Shown here: positions 8,589-17,991 of the stretch, in pieces
How positions within the stretch are numbered: the stretch's first letter is position 1
How the letters are laid out: every line of letters starts with the position of its first letter
From: Flavobacterium sp.
GTDB taxonomy: Bacteria; Bacteroidota; Bacteroidia; Flavobacteriales; Flavobacteriaceae
Direction of reading: 5' to 3'
DNA length: 64,000 nucleotides
NCBI GenBank assembly: GCA_029946065.1
Contig: JAQSDU010000014.1
Location: forward strand, 124,001 to 188,000
Notes under the pieces: generated by a model
The model's input: the letters and a program-made list of their open reading frames with translations, nothing else
Told to the model about the DNA's origin: nothing
Database searches by the model: none
Made by a program: the position numbers and the translations under genes

Positions 8589-9458
8589 CCCTAAAACTTC
8601 TTTTACTTTTTTGCCAATCTCTGCAGGGGAATCCACCACGTGAATACCACACTCGCGCATGATGCGTTTTTTGGCTTCGGCAGTATCATCAGCGCCGCCA
8701 ACGATTGCTCCGGCGTGGCCCATTGTGCGCCCTTTTGGTGCTGTTTCTCCAGCGATAAAACCTACAACTGGTTTGCGGTTTCCATCGGCTTTGATCCATT
8801 GTGCAGCGTCGGCTTCCAATTGTCCACCGATTTCACCGATCATTACGATACAAGTAGTTTCTGGGTCGTTCATCAGCAATTCAACAGCTTCTTTTGTGGT
8901 TGTCCCGATGATTGGATCGCCACCGATTCCGATAGCAGTCGTGATACCAAGTCCTTGTTTCACCACTTGATCAGCAGCTTCATAAGTCAATGTTCCCGAT
9001 TTTGAAACAATGCCGACTGTACCTTTTTTGAAAACGAAGCCTGGCATAATACCTACTTTCGCCTCACCCGGCGTGATGACACCTGGACAGTTTGGCCCAA
9101 TAAGACGACAGTTTTTACCTTTGATATAGTCATAAGCTTTGATCATATCAGCAACCGGAATTCCTTCTGTAATGGTGATAATGACTTTGATTCCGGCATC
9201 GGCAGCTTCCATAATAGCGTCGGCGGCAAATGCTGGCGGAACAAAAATAATGGTCGTATCGGCACCGGCTTTTTCAACTGCATCTTTTACTGTATTAAAA
9301 ACCGGACGCTCCAAGTGCGTTGTGCCTCCTTTACCCGGAGTTACACCACCTACAACGTTTGTACCGTATTCAATCATCTGCGAAGCGTGAAAAGTACCTT
9401 CACTGCCCGTAAAACCTTGGACAATTATTTTAGAATCCTTATTAACTAAAACACTCAT
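8586..9458 (-). CDS. sucD: Succinate-CoA ligase, alpha subunit
   Basis: 290 residues, the normal length. The protein binds CoA and carries the phosphohistidine of succinyl-CoA synthetase, which makes ATP or GTP in the TCA cycle together with SucC. Visible features are the N-terminal CoA-binding Rossmann segment ('[10 protein letters not shown]', residues 15-24, and 'GGVTPGKGG'), 'GPNCPG', 'SKSGTLTYE', and the active-site His248 in 'GHAGAIVGG'. sucC is not adjacent, as is common in Flavobacteriia where the two subunits are separated. It is transcribed alone with its own terminator. Confidence 0.97.
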   Translation of the reverse strand: MSVLVNKDSKIIVQGFTGSEGTFHASQMIEYGTNVVGGVTPGKGGTTHLERPVFNTVKDAVEKAGADTTIIFVPPAFAADAIMEAADAGIKVIITITEGIPVADMIKAYDYIKGKNCRLIGPNCPGVITPGEAKVGIMPGFVFKKGTVGIVSKSGTLTYEAADQVVKQGLGITTAIGIGGDPIIGTTTKEAVELLMNDPETTCIVMIGEIGGQLEADAAQWIKADGNRKPVVGFIAGETAPKGRTMGHAGAIVGGADDTAEAKKRIMRECGIHVVDSPAEIGKKVKEVLG

Positions 9459-9495
9459 GATATATCTTTTAAATTTGTTTTTTGAAATTGTGCTG

Positions 9496-9503
9496 CAAAA
9501 ATA
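9496..9503 (-). promoter_or_regulatory. -7 element upstream of sucD
   Basis: TATTTTTG on the minus strand, 37 bases before the sucD ATG, fits TANNTTTG. No TTG is found at the right distance upstream. The rest of 9504-9723 is AT-rich with no gene seen. Confidence 0.35.
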
Positions 9504-9723
9504 AGGTTTTAAACAGAATATCTAAAGCCTTTTTGGGAAAAATATATTTCGTATCAATCGATAGAAAACTTTATATCTCTCAATGCTTGTAAAGTTAATT
9601 TATCAAGCGTTATTATTTATAAACTTTCATAATTAAAGTTAAAAACAACACTTGTGATTTGTGGCTGCTATAAAAAAAAATCAACGGAAAACGCTACAAA
9701 AGCACTTCTAATATAAATAACCT

Positions 9724-9731
9724 TATCTTTG
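9724..9731 (+). promoter_or_regulatory. -7 element upstream of the helicase gene
   Basis: TATCTTTG matches TANNTTTG, 21 bases before the ATG at 9753. No clear -33 TTG is present. Confidence 0.4.
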
Positions 9732-9752
9732 CCACCGATTTAACGCTTAACA

Positions 9753-11030
9753 ATGAGCGTTTCAAGAATTTATAATATGTTATTTGAAGATTTAGCGCTT
9801 TCTAAAAGCATCCAAAGAGCCGTTTTTGAACTCGGCTATACAGCACCAACACCAATACAACAACAAGCGATTCCGTTGGTCCTTGAAGGCCGCGACTTGA
9901 TTGGCTGCGCACAAACAGGAACCGGAAAAACAGCGGCTTTCGCTATTCCAATCATACATCAATTGCACCGCATCGTTGGCTCCACTAAAAGACCGAAAGT
10001 TATTCGTGCTTTGGTCGTAACGCCAACACGCGAACTTGCTGTTCAGATTGGACAGAATTTTGACGAATACGGAAAATATACCAACCTCACACAACTCACC
10101 ATTTTCGGTGGCGTTTCGCAAGTGCCGCAGGTGGATACTTTAAGAAAAGGTGTCGATGTCCTGATTGCAACACCGGGACGATTACTAGATTTGCACAAAC
10201 AAGGTTTTATAGATCTAAATCACTTGCATACTTTGGTTTTAGACGAAGCCGATCAGATGCTCGACATGGGATTTGTAAACGACGTAAAGAAAATTGTGAA
10301 GCTTACGCCGAATAATCGTCAGACCCTATTGTTTTCTGCGACAATGCCCATTGCGATTCGCGAACTTGCTGAAATGTTCCTAAAAGATCCGGCGACAGTT
10401 TCGGTTTCTCCGGTTTCTTCCACGGCTGAAAATGTGGAGCAACGCATTTATTTCGTCGATAAAACTGAAAAAAGAAATCTGCTATATCATTTGATTAAAA
10501 ATGATAATTTATCTGATGTATTGGTTTTTTCAAGAACCAAACACGGTGCCGATAATGTAGTAAAAGCGTTACGCAAGAACGGTATTCCTGCAGAAGCCAT
10601 CCACGGCGATAAATCTCAAAATGCAAGACAACGTGTTCTCGATGCTTTTAAGGCTAAGGAAGTTGGCGTTTTAGTAGCTACTGATATTGCTGCGCGCGGA
10701 ATCGACATCGACCAATTGCCTTATGTTATCAATTTTGATTTGCCTAATATTCCGGAAACATACGTTCACCGTATCGGAAGAACAGGCCGTGCCGGAAATG
10801 GTGGTGTTGCGATTTCTTTCTGTAGTAACGATGAGCACGGCTATTGGAAAGACATCCAAAAATTAATAAAAGTAGAGGTAAAAACCATTAGCGACCACCC
10901 CTACCCTTGGCATACTGGAACGGCTCCAGACACTGCTCCAGCACCACAGAAAAATTCAAACAGAAGTGGCGGTGCACATAAATCAAGAAAATCTTCGGGT
11001 TCAAAACAAAATAAGAAAAGGTGGTATTAG
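9753..11030 (+). CDS. rhlE: DEAD-box ATP-dependent RNA helicase, RhlE type
   Basis: 425 residues. The helicase motifs are in order: Q motif ('PTPIQQQAI', ~33-41), motif I AQTGTGKT (53-60), Ia PTRELA (91-96), DEAD (164-167), SAT (195-197), and motif VI 'HRIGRTGRAG'. The C-terminal tail of about 40 residues is Ser/Lys/Arg-rich and probably unstructured RNA-binding sequence, as in RhlE/CshA-type proteins. The likely role is remodelling RNA in ribosome assembly or decay. An alternative start at 9777 (MLFEDLALS) fits the family N-terminus about as well; the first ATG is kept because of its distance from the -7 box. Confidence 0.93.
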   Translation: MSVSRIYNMLFEDLALSKSIQRAVFELGYTAPTPIQQQAIPLVLEGRDLIGCAQTGTGKTAAFAIPIIHQLHRIVGSTKRPKVIRALVVTPTRELAVQIGQNFDEYGKYTNLTQLTIFGGVSQVPQVDTLRKGVDVLIATPGRLLDLHKQGFIDLNHLHTLVLDEADQMLDMGFVNDVKKIVKLTPNNRQTLLFSATMPIAIRELAEMFLKDPATVSVSPVSSTAENVEQRIYFVDKTEKRNLLYHLIKNDNLSDVLVFSRTKHGADNVVKALRKNGIPAEAIHGDKSQNARQRVLDAFKAKEVGVLVATDIAARGIDIDQLPYVINFDLPNIPETYVHRIGRTGRAGNGGVAISFCSNDEHGYWKDIQKLIKVEVKTISDHPYPWHTGTAPDTAPAPQKNSNRSGGAHKSRKSSGSKQNKKRWY

Positions 11031-11048
11031 ATTGTGGATTGTAGATTG
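11028..11048 (+). repeat. Heptad tandem repeat TAGATTG at helicase stop
   Basis: Three 7-base units (TAGATTG, TGGATTG, TAGATTG). The first contains the TAG stop codon of the helicase gene. Confidence 0.7.
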
Positions 11049-11093
11049 CTACAAAATTCAAATGCCTTAGGGATGATATTGTTATAAAAACGA

Positions 11094-12158
11094 TTATTTT
11101 TTTGAGAATTTTATGCTGATAATCTTATTCTTTCCAGCAGCAATTGCAGTAGAATCATTCTGAAAACGAATAGTATATAATGTTTTATCAGTAAGCAACT
11201 GTTGCCATGTATTGCCAGTGTCTGCAGAATATTGCAATCCGGACGCACCAACACAAACAAGTGCTTTGCCGTTACTATTCGGAACATACTGAACACAGGA
11301 TGCAAATCCGAAACCAGATTTTTCTGCGACAAGCTGCCATGTTTTTCCACCATCTTTCGTAATGGCTTTATTACCGAAATTTTTGTTTTGGTCTTCAAAA
11401 TTGCCACCAGCAATAAATCCGTTATCGGCATCATAAAAATCGGCAGTGAAAATACCTTTCATTTCTGCGCCCTGATCAATTGGCGTGTTGTAAACTTTCC
11501 AAGAATTTCCTTTATCCGCCGAAAAGAAAACGCGTGATTGCATGCCGCCGGAAACCAACCAAGTATTATCGCCTTTTATGATGATATTCGTGTTACTCGC
11601 AGCAAAAGCGGCTTCATTGAAAATTACTTTTGGCATTTGGTCGCAAGATAATTTTTTCCAGGTAGCGCCTCCGTCTCGCGTAATAATTATCGAAAGACAG
11701 TCTTCCGTTGGATCACCCATCGCAATGCCTTCGTTGTCATTCCAAAATTGCATACTGTCGTAAAACACTTTTTCGTTAATTTCCTGATAAACAAGATTAA
11801 TTTTCGAGCCATCTTTTGAAATCCGATATACCAATCCCGGGTTTCCTATAGCAGCGATGAATATATGTTTTGATGTTTGGGCAATACTTCGGAATTCCAA
11901 TGACAGCGTGTCTTTAGATACATGTCCAGAAAAAGATTTTTGTGTTTTAAGATCATAATAACCGTATTTTCCATTGTTGGCAGCATACCAGACTTTATTA
12001 GCATCAATCAAGATGGCACGTATGGAAATGCTTTCGCTAAGCAATGTATCAATGGTTACAGCATTGAAAAAAGTTTCGGTTTTGTCAGCTACGGTTTTCT
12101 TTTTTTGACAAGATATTAATAATGAGAATGTTATCACTAGTACGAATATTTTTTTCAT
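11094..12158 (-). CDS. Beta-propeller lipoprotein (YCF48/BNR-repeat-like)
   Basis: 354 residues. The lipobox is LLISC with the lipid cysteine at residue 17, followed by QKKK. The body contains repeated 'xxDGGxTWK' blades ('TRDGGATWKKL', 'SADKGNSWKVY', 'TKDGGKTWQLV', 'SADTGNTWQQL'), the Asp-box pattern of BNR/sialidase and YCF48 propellers. No sialidase catalytic Arg/Tyr set is evident, so a scaffold or binding role is more likely than hydrolysis. It is divergent from kup and has no operon partners. Confidence 0.8.
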   Translation of the reverse strand: MKKIFVLVITFSLLISCQKKKTVADKTETFFNAVTIDTLLSESISIRAILIDANKVWYAANNGKYGYYDLKTQKSFSGHVSKDTLSLEFRSIAQTSKHIFIAAIGNPGLVYRISKDGSKINLVYQEINEKVFYDSMQFWNDNEGIAMGDPTEDCLSIIITRDGGATWKKLSCDQMPKVIFNEAAFAASNTNIIIKGDNTWLVSGGMQSRVFFSADKGNSWKVYNTPIDQGAEMKGIFTADFYDADNGFIAGGNFEDQNKNFGNKAITKDGGKTWQLVAEKSGFGFASCVQYVPNSNGKALVCVGASGLQYSADTGNTWQQLLTDKTLYTIRFQNDSTAIAAGKNKIISIKFSKK

Positions 12159-12228
12159 ATCATAAAAATTTTACACACACAAATCTAACTTTCTTTTTTC
12201 ATTCTGCCCGATTAATCAACGGGATTAA

Positions 12229-12262
12229 TTTGTTAATGATATCTAAAATTTGATTAATTTTG
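12229..12262 (+). promoter_or_regulatory. Promoter of kup
   Basis: TTTG at 12229-12232, a 22-base spacer, and TAATTTTG at 12255-12262 match the Bacteroidetes consensus. The ATG lies 18 bases after the -7 box. Confidence 0.55.
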
Positions 12263-12280
12263 TGGCTTTAAAAATTACGT

Positions 12281-14257
12281 ATGAGCGCTTCAAATCATAA
12301 TCTTCATAACAAATGGACGATTGGTGGGTTATTAGTTAGTTTAGGAATTATTTACGGTGACATCGGTACTTCCCCACTTTATGTAATGAAAGCGATAATC
12401 GGACTTGATTTTGCCATCAATCCGGAGTTGGTTTTAGGAGGCGTTTCTTTGGTGTTTTGGACGTTGACTTTACAAACCACCATCAAATATGTAATGATTA
12501 CCCTAAGTGCCGACAACCACGGTGAAGGCGGAATTTTTGCACTGTATGCGTTGGTCAAACGAACTAAAATAAGGTGGTTGATAGTTCCCGCAATTATCGG
12601 AGGAAGTGCATTGTTGGCAGACGGAATCATAACACCACCTATCTCTGTTTCCTCGGCTGTTGAAGGAATACGTGCGTTTTATCCTGAGCTTAATACTGTT
12701 CCGATAGTAATTGGTATCCTATTTATCTTATTTACAATCCAACAATTTGGCACATCGCTCGTCGGGAAATTCTTTGCCCCGGTAATGCTCGTTTGGTTCA
12801 CCATGCTGGGTACTCTTGGTGCTATCCAGGTCTTTCAAAATATTGAAGTTCTAAAAGCCTTAAACCCGTATTATGCCTATAATTTACTGATCGCTGATGA
12901 CGGTATCAATCCTGAAGGTTTTTTCGTGCTTGGGTTTGTATTCTTATGTACCACAGGAGCCGAAGCTTTATATTCGGATATGGGACATTGTGGAAAGAAA
13001 AACATCCGAATCAGTTGGATATTTGTAAAGATCACTTTGTTGCTCAACTACTTCGGACAGGCAGCGTATCTTATTCAACATGAAGGAAAAACATTGACGG
13101 AGTTGGGAAAATCCAATCCGAATCCATTCTATCTGTCTATGCCTGAATGGTTCCAACCAATCGGTATTACCATAGCGACAATGGCGGCAGTTATTGCGTC
13201 ACAAGCTTTAATAAGTGGTTCATTTACTTTGATCAATGAGGCCATGCGATTGAATTTTTGGCCAAAAGTGCGTATCAAATACCCTACGGAATTGAAAGGG
13301 CAAATGTACATTCCGTCCATAAATTGGCTGTTGTTTTTTGGTTGTGTTGGCATCGTATTGCACTTTGAAGAATCCAGTAAAATGGAGCACGCCTATGGTC
13401 TTGCAATTATTTTGTGTATGATCATGACCACAATACTGCTCAATTATTACCTGATTATGAAAAGAGTAAAGTGGTATTTTTATGTACCGCTGATTACGAT
13501 ATACTTGTGTATCGAATTTAGTTTTCTTGCTGCTAATATCACAAAATTCAGTGATGGTGGTTATGTGACGCTGATTATCGCAACAATGCTGATTTCGGTG
13601 ATGGCGATTTGGTTCAGGGCAAAAAAAATCAGCAAGAACTACACCCGAATGGTCAAAATTGACGATTATAAAAAAGTACTGCAGGAATTGAGTCTTGACC
13701 TTTCTATACCTAAATATGCGACACATTTGGTTTATCTGACAAATGCCAGTCGCGTTGATGAAATTGAAGAAAAAGTATTGTATTCTATTTTGCAAAAACG
13801 TCCAAAAAGAGCTGATTTATATTGGTTTATACACGTCAATATTTTAAATGAACCTTATAAAACAGAATATAAAGTAACCGAAATTCTTAAAGACGACATC
13901 ATTCGTGTGGACTTTAACCTCGGATTCAGAGAGCCAACCAAAATCAACATTATGTTCAAGGAAGTGGTGAAAGACATGGTGAAAAATGGCGAAGTGGATA
14001 TCACAAGCCGTTACGAATCCTTGAGCCGTAACAACATCATCGGCGATTTTAAATTTGTACTTTCGGAGAAATTTCTTTCGAACGACAGCGATATGTTGTG
14101 GCATGAGAAAATTGTAATGAATACGTATTTCCTAATCAAGAAATTAAGCCTTTCTGAAGAAGGTGCTTTTGGGCTTGACAGCAGTTCCGTAAAAATCGAA
14201 AAATTCCCGATGGTGTTGCATCCACCGGAAAGTATCTGTATGAAAAGAGTTGAGTAA
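12281..14257 (+). CDS. kup: KUP-family potassium uptake transporter
   Basis: 658 residues, the family length. It opens with the KUP signature 'LGIIYGDIGTSPLYV' (~17-31). About 12 membrane segments run to residue ~450 and include 'GEGGIFALYALVKR' and 'ADGIITPPISVSSAVEG'. A soluble C-terminal domain follows. It takes up K+ with protons across the inner membrane. It is monocistronic, with its own promoter and terminator. Confidence 0.95.
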   Translation: MSASNHNLHNKWTIGGLLVSLGIIYGDIGTSPLYVMKAIIGLDFAINPELVLGGVSLVFWTLTLQTTIKYVMITLSADNHGEGGIFALYALVKRTKIRWLIVPAIIGGSALLADGIITPPISVSSAVEGIRAFYPELNTVPIVIGILFILFTIQQFGTSLVGKFFAPVMLVWFTMLGTLGAIQVFQNIEVLKALNPYYAYNLLIADDGINPEGFFVLGFVFLCTTGAEALYSDMGHCGKKNIRISWIFVKITLLLNYFGQAAYLIQHEGKTLTELGKSNPNPFYLSMPEWFQPIGITIATMAAVIASQALISGSFTLINEAMRLNFWPKVRIKYPTELKGQMYIPSINWLLFFGCVGIVLHFEESSKMEHAYGLAIILCMIMTTILLNYYLIMKRVKWYFYVPLITIYLCIEFSFLAANITKFSDGGYVTLIIATMLISVMAIWFRAKKISKNYTRMVKIDDYKKVLQELSLDLSIPKYATHLVYLTNASRVDEIEEKVLYSILQKRPKRADLYWFIHVNILNEPYKTEYKVTEILKDDIIRVDFNLGFREPTKINIMFKEVVKDMVKNGEVDITSRYESLSRNNIIGDFKFVLSEKFLSNDSDMLWHEKIVMNTYFLIKKLSLSEEGAFGLDSSSVKIEKFPMVLHPPESICMKRVE

Positions 14258-14264
14258 AATTCAT

Positions 14265-14294
14265 AAAAAGCTTTCGTTATTGGAGGCTTTTTTT
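14265..14294 (+). terminator. kup terminator
   Basis: 11-bp stem with two G-T pairs (14265-14275 with 14282-14292), 6-base loop and T-run, directly after the kup stop. Confidence 0.65.
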
Positions 14295-14444
14295 GTGGAT
14301 TTGGTAATTTGTTTACTAGGCTTGCGAGATAACCATTTTTCAATCAAAAAGTTAAATAAATATTAATATTTTTTTATTGGCATAAATATTGGTTTCTGAC
14401 AAACGAACACAAAATTTACCAACAAAATTTAATAAAACCTTATT

Positions 14445-15641
14445 ATGAAAACGAAAATACTAAACCTGGCGATTGTTACTTTACTTTTTGCCAACAGCAT
14501 TTCGGCACAGGATGTTACTACTGTAAACGCTAAAAATAGCGATATCAGTGATAACTTAGACCTTCGGGCAGTAGCGTCGATTTTTGGTGATTCGAAAGAT
14601 CTTGAAGATTTTGAAAGAAGACTGAACAATCCGAAAGACCAAATTTCAAATCTTGACCTTAACAGCGACGGCAAAGTTGACTATTTGCGTGTAATCGAAA
14701 CGGTTGATAACGGCACTCACTTGATCGTCATACAATCGGTTTTGGAGAAAGATGTTTTTCAAGATGTCGCTACCGTTGAAGTCGAAAAAGACAGCAATAA
14801 CGAAGTACAAGTTCAGGTAGTTGGCGATGTATATATGTATGGGCCAAATTACATTTATGAGCCGGTTTATGTTTCAAGACCAGTAATTTATACAACTTTT
14901 TGGGGTGGTTATTACAATCCGTATTATTCTCCATATTACTATGGTTATTATCCAACTTATTATACCTATTGGGAGCCATATCCAGTGTTTAGATACAGGA
15001 GAAATGTAAATGTTTACATCAACGTAAACAATAACTACAATTACGTCAACGTAAGAAGAAGCCAGCGTGCTGTTGCCTTATATTCAACAAGACGTGCCAA
15101 TGGTTATGAAAGGTCCCACCCGAACCGTTCTTTCAGAGAAAGAAACAACAATGTTACCAACCGTTATGAACTTGAGAAAACAAGGTCGGTAGCACCACGA
15201 GGCGGAAAAACATTGCCTTCTGACAGAAATAACAACACAATAGTCAATCCGAGAAACAATAATGGGAAATCAAACAGTGTTTCACCAAGAAATACACAAT
15301 CAAATACGGTGTCAACACCTTCTCGTAATAACGTTAAAACCTCAATTCCCGGAACAAGAACAACGATTAATGATACGCCGAAAAGACAAGAAATTGAATC
15401 GCCAAAAGTGAGAACGACAACTAATAATAGTGTTGCACCAAGATACAATACGCCTGCACCAGTAAAAACGCAGTCGCCAGTTCGAAATGCAACACCAAGA
15501 GTGGAACAACCAAGAGCCACAACACCTTCACCAAGAGTGGAAACAAGATCGCAGTCAAATAATTCTCAAAACAGTCAGCCAAAACAGAATGTAACGCCAA
15601 GAAACAATGGCAATTCAGGAGGCGGTCGCGGACGAGGATAA
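14445..15641 (+). CDS. Secreted Tyr-rich / low-complexity protein
   Basis: 398 residues with signal peptide MKTKILNLAIVTLLFANSISAQ. Residues 30-125 form a compact domain with an EF-hand-like 'DLNSDGKVDYL' (71-81) preceded by 'LDLRAVASIFGDSKDLEDFE'. This domain is seen in Bacteroidetes proteins of unknown function. Residues ~135-190 are very rich in Tyr and Pro (YYNPYYSPYYYGYY). From ~205 to the end the chain is disordered, rich in Asn, Ser, Thr, Pro and Arg with many 'PR' steps, and ends in GGGRGRG. Envelope or matrix location is inferred; no function is assigned. It has its own strong terminator. Confidence 0.75.
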   Translation: MKTKILNLAIVTLLFANSISAQDVTTVNAKNSDISDNLDLRAVASIFGDSKDLEDFERRLNNPKDQISNLDLNSDGKVDYLRVIETVDNGTHLIVIQSVLEKDVFQDVATVEVEKDSNNEVQVQVVGDVYMYGPNYIYEPVYVSRPVIYTTFWGGYYNPYYSPYYYGYYPTYYTYWEPYPVFRYRRNVNVYINVNNNYNYVNVRRSQRAVALYSTRRANGYERSHPNRSFRERNNNVTNRYELEKTRSVAPRGGKTLPSDRNNNTIVNPRNNNGKSNSVSPRNTQSNTVSTPSRNNVKTSIPGTRTTINDTPKRQEIESPKVRTTTNNSVAPRYNTPAPVKTQSPVRNATPRVEQPRATTPSPRVETRSQSNNSQNSQPKQNVTPRNNGNSGGGRGRG

Positions 15642-15663
15642 ATAATTCCAAATACAATAATAT

Positions 15664-15695
15664 AAAACCCGAAATTGAATTTTCGGGTTTTTTTT
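15664..15695 (+). terminator. Intrinsic terminator
   Basis: Perfect 11-bp stem AAAACCCGAAA/TTTCGGGTTTT (15664-15674 with 15681-15691), 6-base loop and T-tract after the Tyr-rich gene. Confidence 0.85.
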
Positions 15696-15839
15696 ATGCA
15701 TTAAAACCAAAATCTGCTTAAAATAAAATTAGCAAATACACAAAAAACAAATTATCTTCGAAACGGTAAAATTTACACTTAAATAAAGCGTTAAGACATT
15801 TTATCACAGCATTTTAATCCCAAAAAATAGATCAAAAAC

Positions 15840-16766
15840 ATGAAGGCTTTTTTTAAATTAATACGTTACCAAAATTTACTAATCATCGCATTGATGCAAA
15901 TTATTGTGCATTATGGCTTTTTCAAATTTCAGTCGATTGCGCTGGCATTGAATGATTGGCAATATGCCCTTTTGGTAATTGCAACCGTATTGATTGCCGC
16001 AGCGGGTTATGTTATCAATGATGTTTTTGACCAAGATACAGACGAAATCAACAAACCCGAAAAAGTAATTATCGGAAAATACATTTCAGAAACCAAAGCC
16101 TACAACATTTATGTCACACTCAATATTATAGGCGTTGCCATTGCTTTTTACCTTTCTAATGCTGTTGAAAAACCAACGTTAAGCGGTATTTTTATTGGTG
16201 TCGCCGCACTGCTTTATCTTTACGCATCAAGCCTCAAGCAAAGTCTTCTAATTGGCAATTTCATTGTCGCCATTATTGCTGCAGTAAGTATTTTGGTGGT
16301 TGGGATTTTCGATCTTTATCCAGTGCTCAACCCGGAAAACCGCATCTTTTTTGGTTCACAATTTTTAGTTTTGATGGATTATGCCATGTTTTGTTTTATC
16401 ATTAGTTTGTTTAGGGAAATTATTAAAGATGCCGAAGATTTCAACGGCGATAATGCCATGGGAATGCGTACTTTGCCAATTGTCTTAGGAATTTCAAAAA
16501 CAACAAAAATTGTCCTTGGCGCCAGTATTATTTTTATTGCCTACCTCCTATTTTATGTGTATCAGAATTATTTTACTTTCGACCTATACTTTGGCGCAGC
16601 ATACACATTGTTGACAATCATTGCGCCGATGATTTATTTCAGCATACAATTGTGGACCGCTAAAACTAAAGAAGATTTTAGTCACCTGAGCAAAATCCTG
16701 AAACTAGTACTCTTCTTTGGCGTTTTACTGATTTTAGTTATTGCCTTAAACATAAAATATGCTTAG
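15840..16766 (+). CDS. UbiA-family prenyltransferase
   Basis: 308 residues, multi-spanning membrane protein. The first aspartate motif NDVFDQDTD (N60-D61, D64, D68) binds the Mg-diphosphate. The second is in 'REIIKDAEDFNGD'. In Flavobacteriia, proteins of this type at this position are usually annotated as geranylgeranylglycerol-phosphate geranylgeranyltransferase-like; the true acceptor is not evident. It is the first gene of a tight run with maf (8-base overlap) and an MscS protein. It is distinct from MenA at 51622. Confidence 0.82.
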   Translation: MKAFFKLIRYQNLLIIALMQIIVHYGFFKFQSIALALNDWQYALLVIATVLIAAAGYVINDVFDQDTDEINKPEKVIIGKYISETKAYNIYVTLNIIGVAIAFYLSNAVEKPTLSGIFIGVAALLYLYASSLKQSLLIGNFIVAIIAAVSILVVGIFDLYPVLNPENRIFFGSQFLVLMDYAMFCFIISLFREIIKDAEDFNGDNAMGMRTLPIVLGISKTTKIVLGASIIFIAYLLFYVYQNYFTFDLYFGAAYTLLTIIAPMIYFSIQLWTAKTKEDFSHLSKILKLVLFFGVLLILVIALNIKYA

Positions 16767-17346
16767 AGAACATTTAAAAAACTACAAAATCATTCTTGCT
16801 TCTGGCTCTCCAAGACGCCAACAGTTTTTTCGAGACCTGGATTTGGATTTTGAAATTCGCCTCAAAGAAATAGAAGAAATCTATCCGCCGAATCTCACGG
16901 AAGAAGACATCACAGATTATCTTGCCGTATTAAAAAGTGATGCTTTTAAAGGCGAATTGCTCCCAAATGAAATCCTGATTACAAGCGACACTATCGTTTG
17001 GCTCAACGGAAAAGCGCTCGGAAAACCGAAAGATTATGACGATGCCTTTCAAATGCTGCAATCGATGTCGGGCACGACGCACAAAGTGATTACATCTGTT
17101 TGTTTTAGGACTTTCGAGAAAATAGAAACGCTTTTTGAAACTACTTTCGTCACTTTTAATACCATATCGGATGAAGCTATTCGCTATTATCTCGATCATT
17201 ATCAGCCGTTTGACAAAGCTGGTGCTTATGGCATTCAGGAATGGATTGGCTTTATTGCCGTATCAAAAATCGAAGGTTCCTATGCCAATGTGATGGGAAT
17301 GCCGGTAGATAAAGTGTATCAGTTTTTAATTAATTTTGGAAAATAA
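16759..17346 (+). CDS. maf: Maf-family nucleotide pyrophosphatase
   Basis: 195 residues. Family signatures are visible: 'LASGSPRRQQF' near residue 14, 'SDTIVWLNGKALGKP', 'TTHKVITSV', and 'DKAGAYGIQEW'. Maf proteins hydrolyse modified or surplus nucleoside triphosphates (dTTP/UTP, m5UTP and similar) and have been linked to septum formation. It overlaps the UbiA gene by 8 bases and is followed after 1 base by the MscS gene, so the three are probably co-transcribed. Confidence 0.92.
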   Translation: MLREHLKNYKIILASGSPRRQQFFRDLDLDFEIRLKEIEEIYPPNLTEEDITDYLAVLKSDAFKGELLPNEILITSDTIVWLNGKALGKPKDYDDAFQMLQSMSGTTHKVITSVCFRTFEKIETLFETTFVTFNTISDEAIRYYLDHYQPFDKAGAYGIQEWIGFIAVSKIEGSYANVMGMPVDKVYQFLINFGK

Positions 17347-17347
17347 G

Positions 17348-17881
17348 ATGGATTTTTACGAAGAACATTATCTCCAATTGCTTACGACCGTTATCCTAAT
17401 CGTCATTACAATGCTGCTGCGAGCTTTGGTTGCGAAACTTGTACGGAAATATGCGCGCACGAGCGAAATCCTCGAACATCGTACAAATCTGGTCATCAAA
17501 TACAACAATATTTTTATTAATATTTTATTTTTTATTACTATTTTCATTGTCTGGGGCGTGCAGACAAAAGATATTTTCTTTACCGTCTCGTCAGTAATCA
17601 CGGTAGTTGGCGTGGCACTTTTTGCGCAATGGTCGATTTTGAGTAACATTACTTCCGGGATAATTTTGCTGTTTTCATTTCCATTTAAGATTGGTGACAT
17701 CATCCGAATACACGATAAAGATTTCCCGATTGAAGCAGAAATCGAAGACATTCGCACCTTTCATACTTACCTAAAAACCCGCGAAGGCGAGATGATTACT
17801 TATCCAAATACGCTCTTATTGCAAAAAGGAATTTCCATTATTAAACACGAAAGCGCTCAATATAAGGATTTTACAGATTAA
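17348..17881 (+). CDS. Small MscS-family mechanosensitive channel
   Basis: 177 residues from the ATG at 17348, one base after the maf stop. The four extra upstream codons overlap maf and are not used. Two or three membrane segments precede the conserved pore/beta region 'GVALFAQWSILSNITSGIILL' and 'PFKIGDIIRI'. It is short for MscS because the C-terminal alpha/beta domain is mostly absent. The probable role is osmotic relief at the inner membrane. Confidence 0.88.
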   Translation: MDFYEEHYLQLLTTVILIVITMLLRALVAKLVRKYARTSEILEHRTNLVIKYNNIFINILFFITIFIVWGVQTKDIFFTVSSVITVVGVALFAQWSILSNITSGIILLFSFPFKIGDIIRIHDKDFPIEAEIEDIRTFHTYLKTREGEMITYPNTLLLQKGISIIKHESAQYKDFTD

Positions 17882-17991
17882 TTTCGTTTTTTTATTTACT
17901 GTAATTCTATAACTTTTTATGGAATTGTTATAACATTTAACCACTTTATTCTTACCATATTTGCTTTGTAATTGAATCAATTCGGAGCAAT

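Noticed and set aside
13220..13795. 191-residue minus-strand open frame within kup
   Set aside because: Antisense shadow of kup, rich in His, Gln and Cys as expected for a reversed membrane gene.
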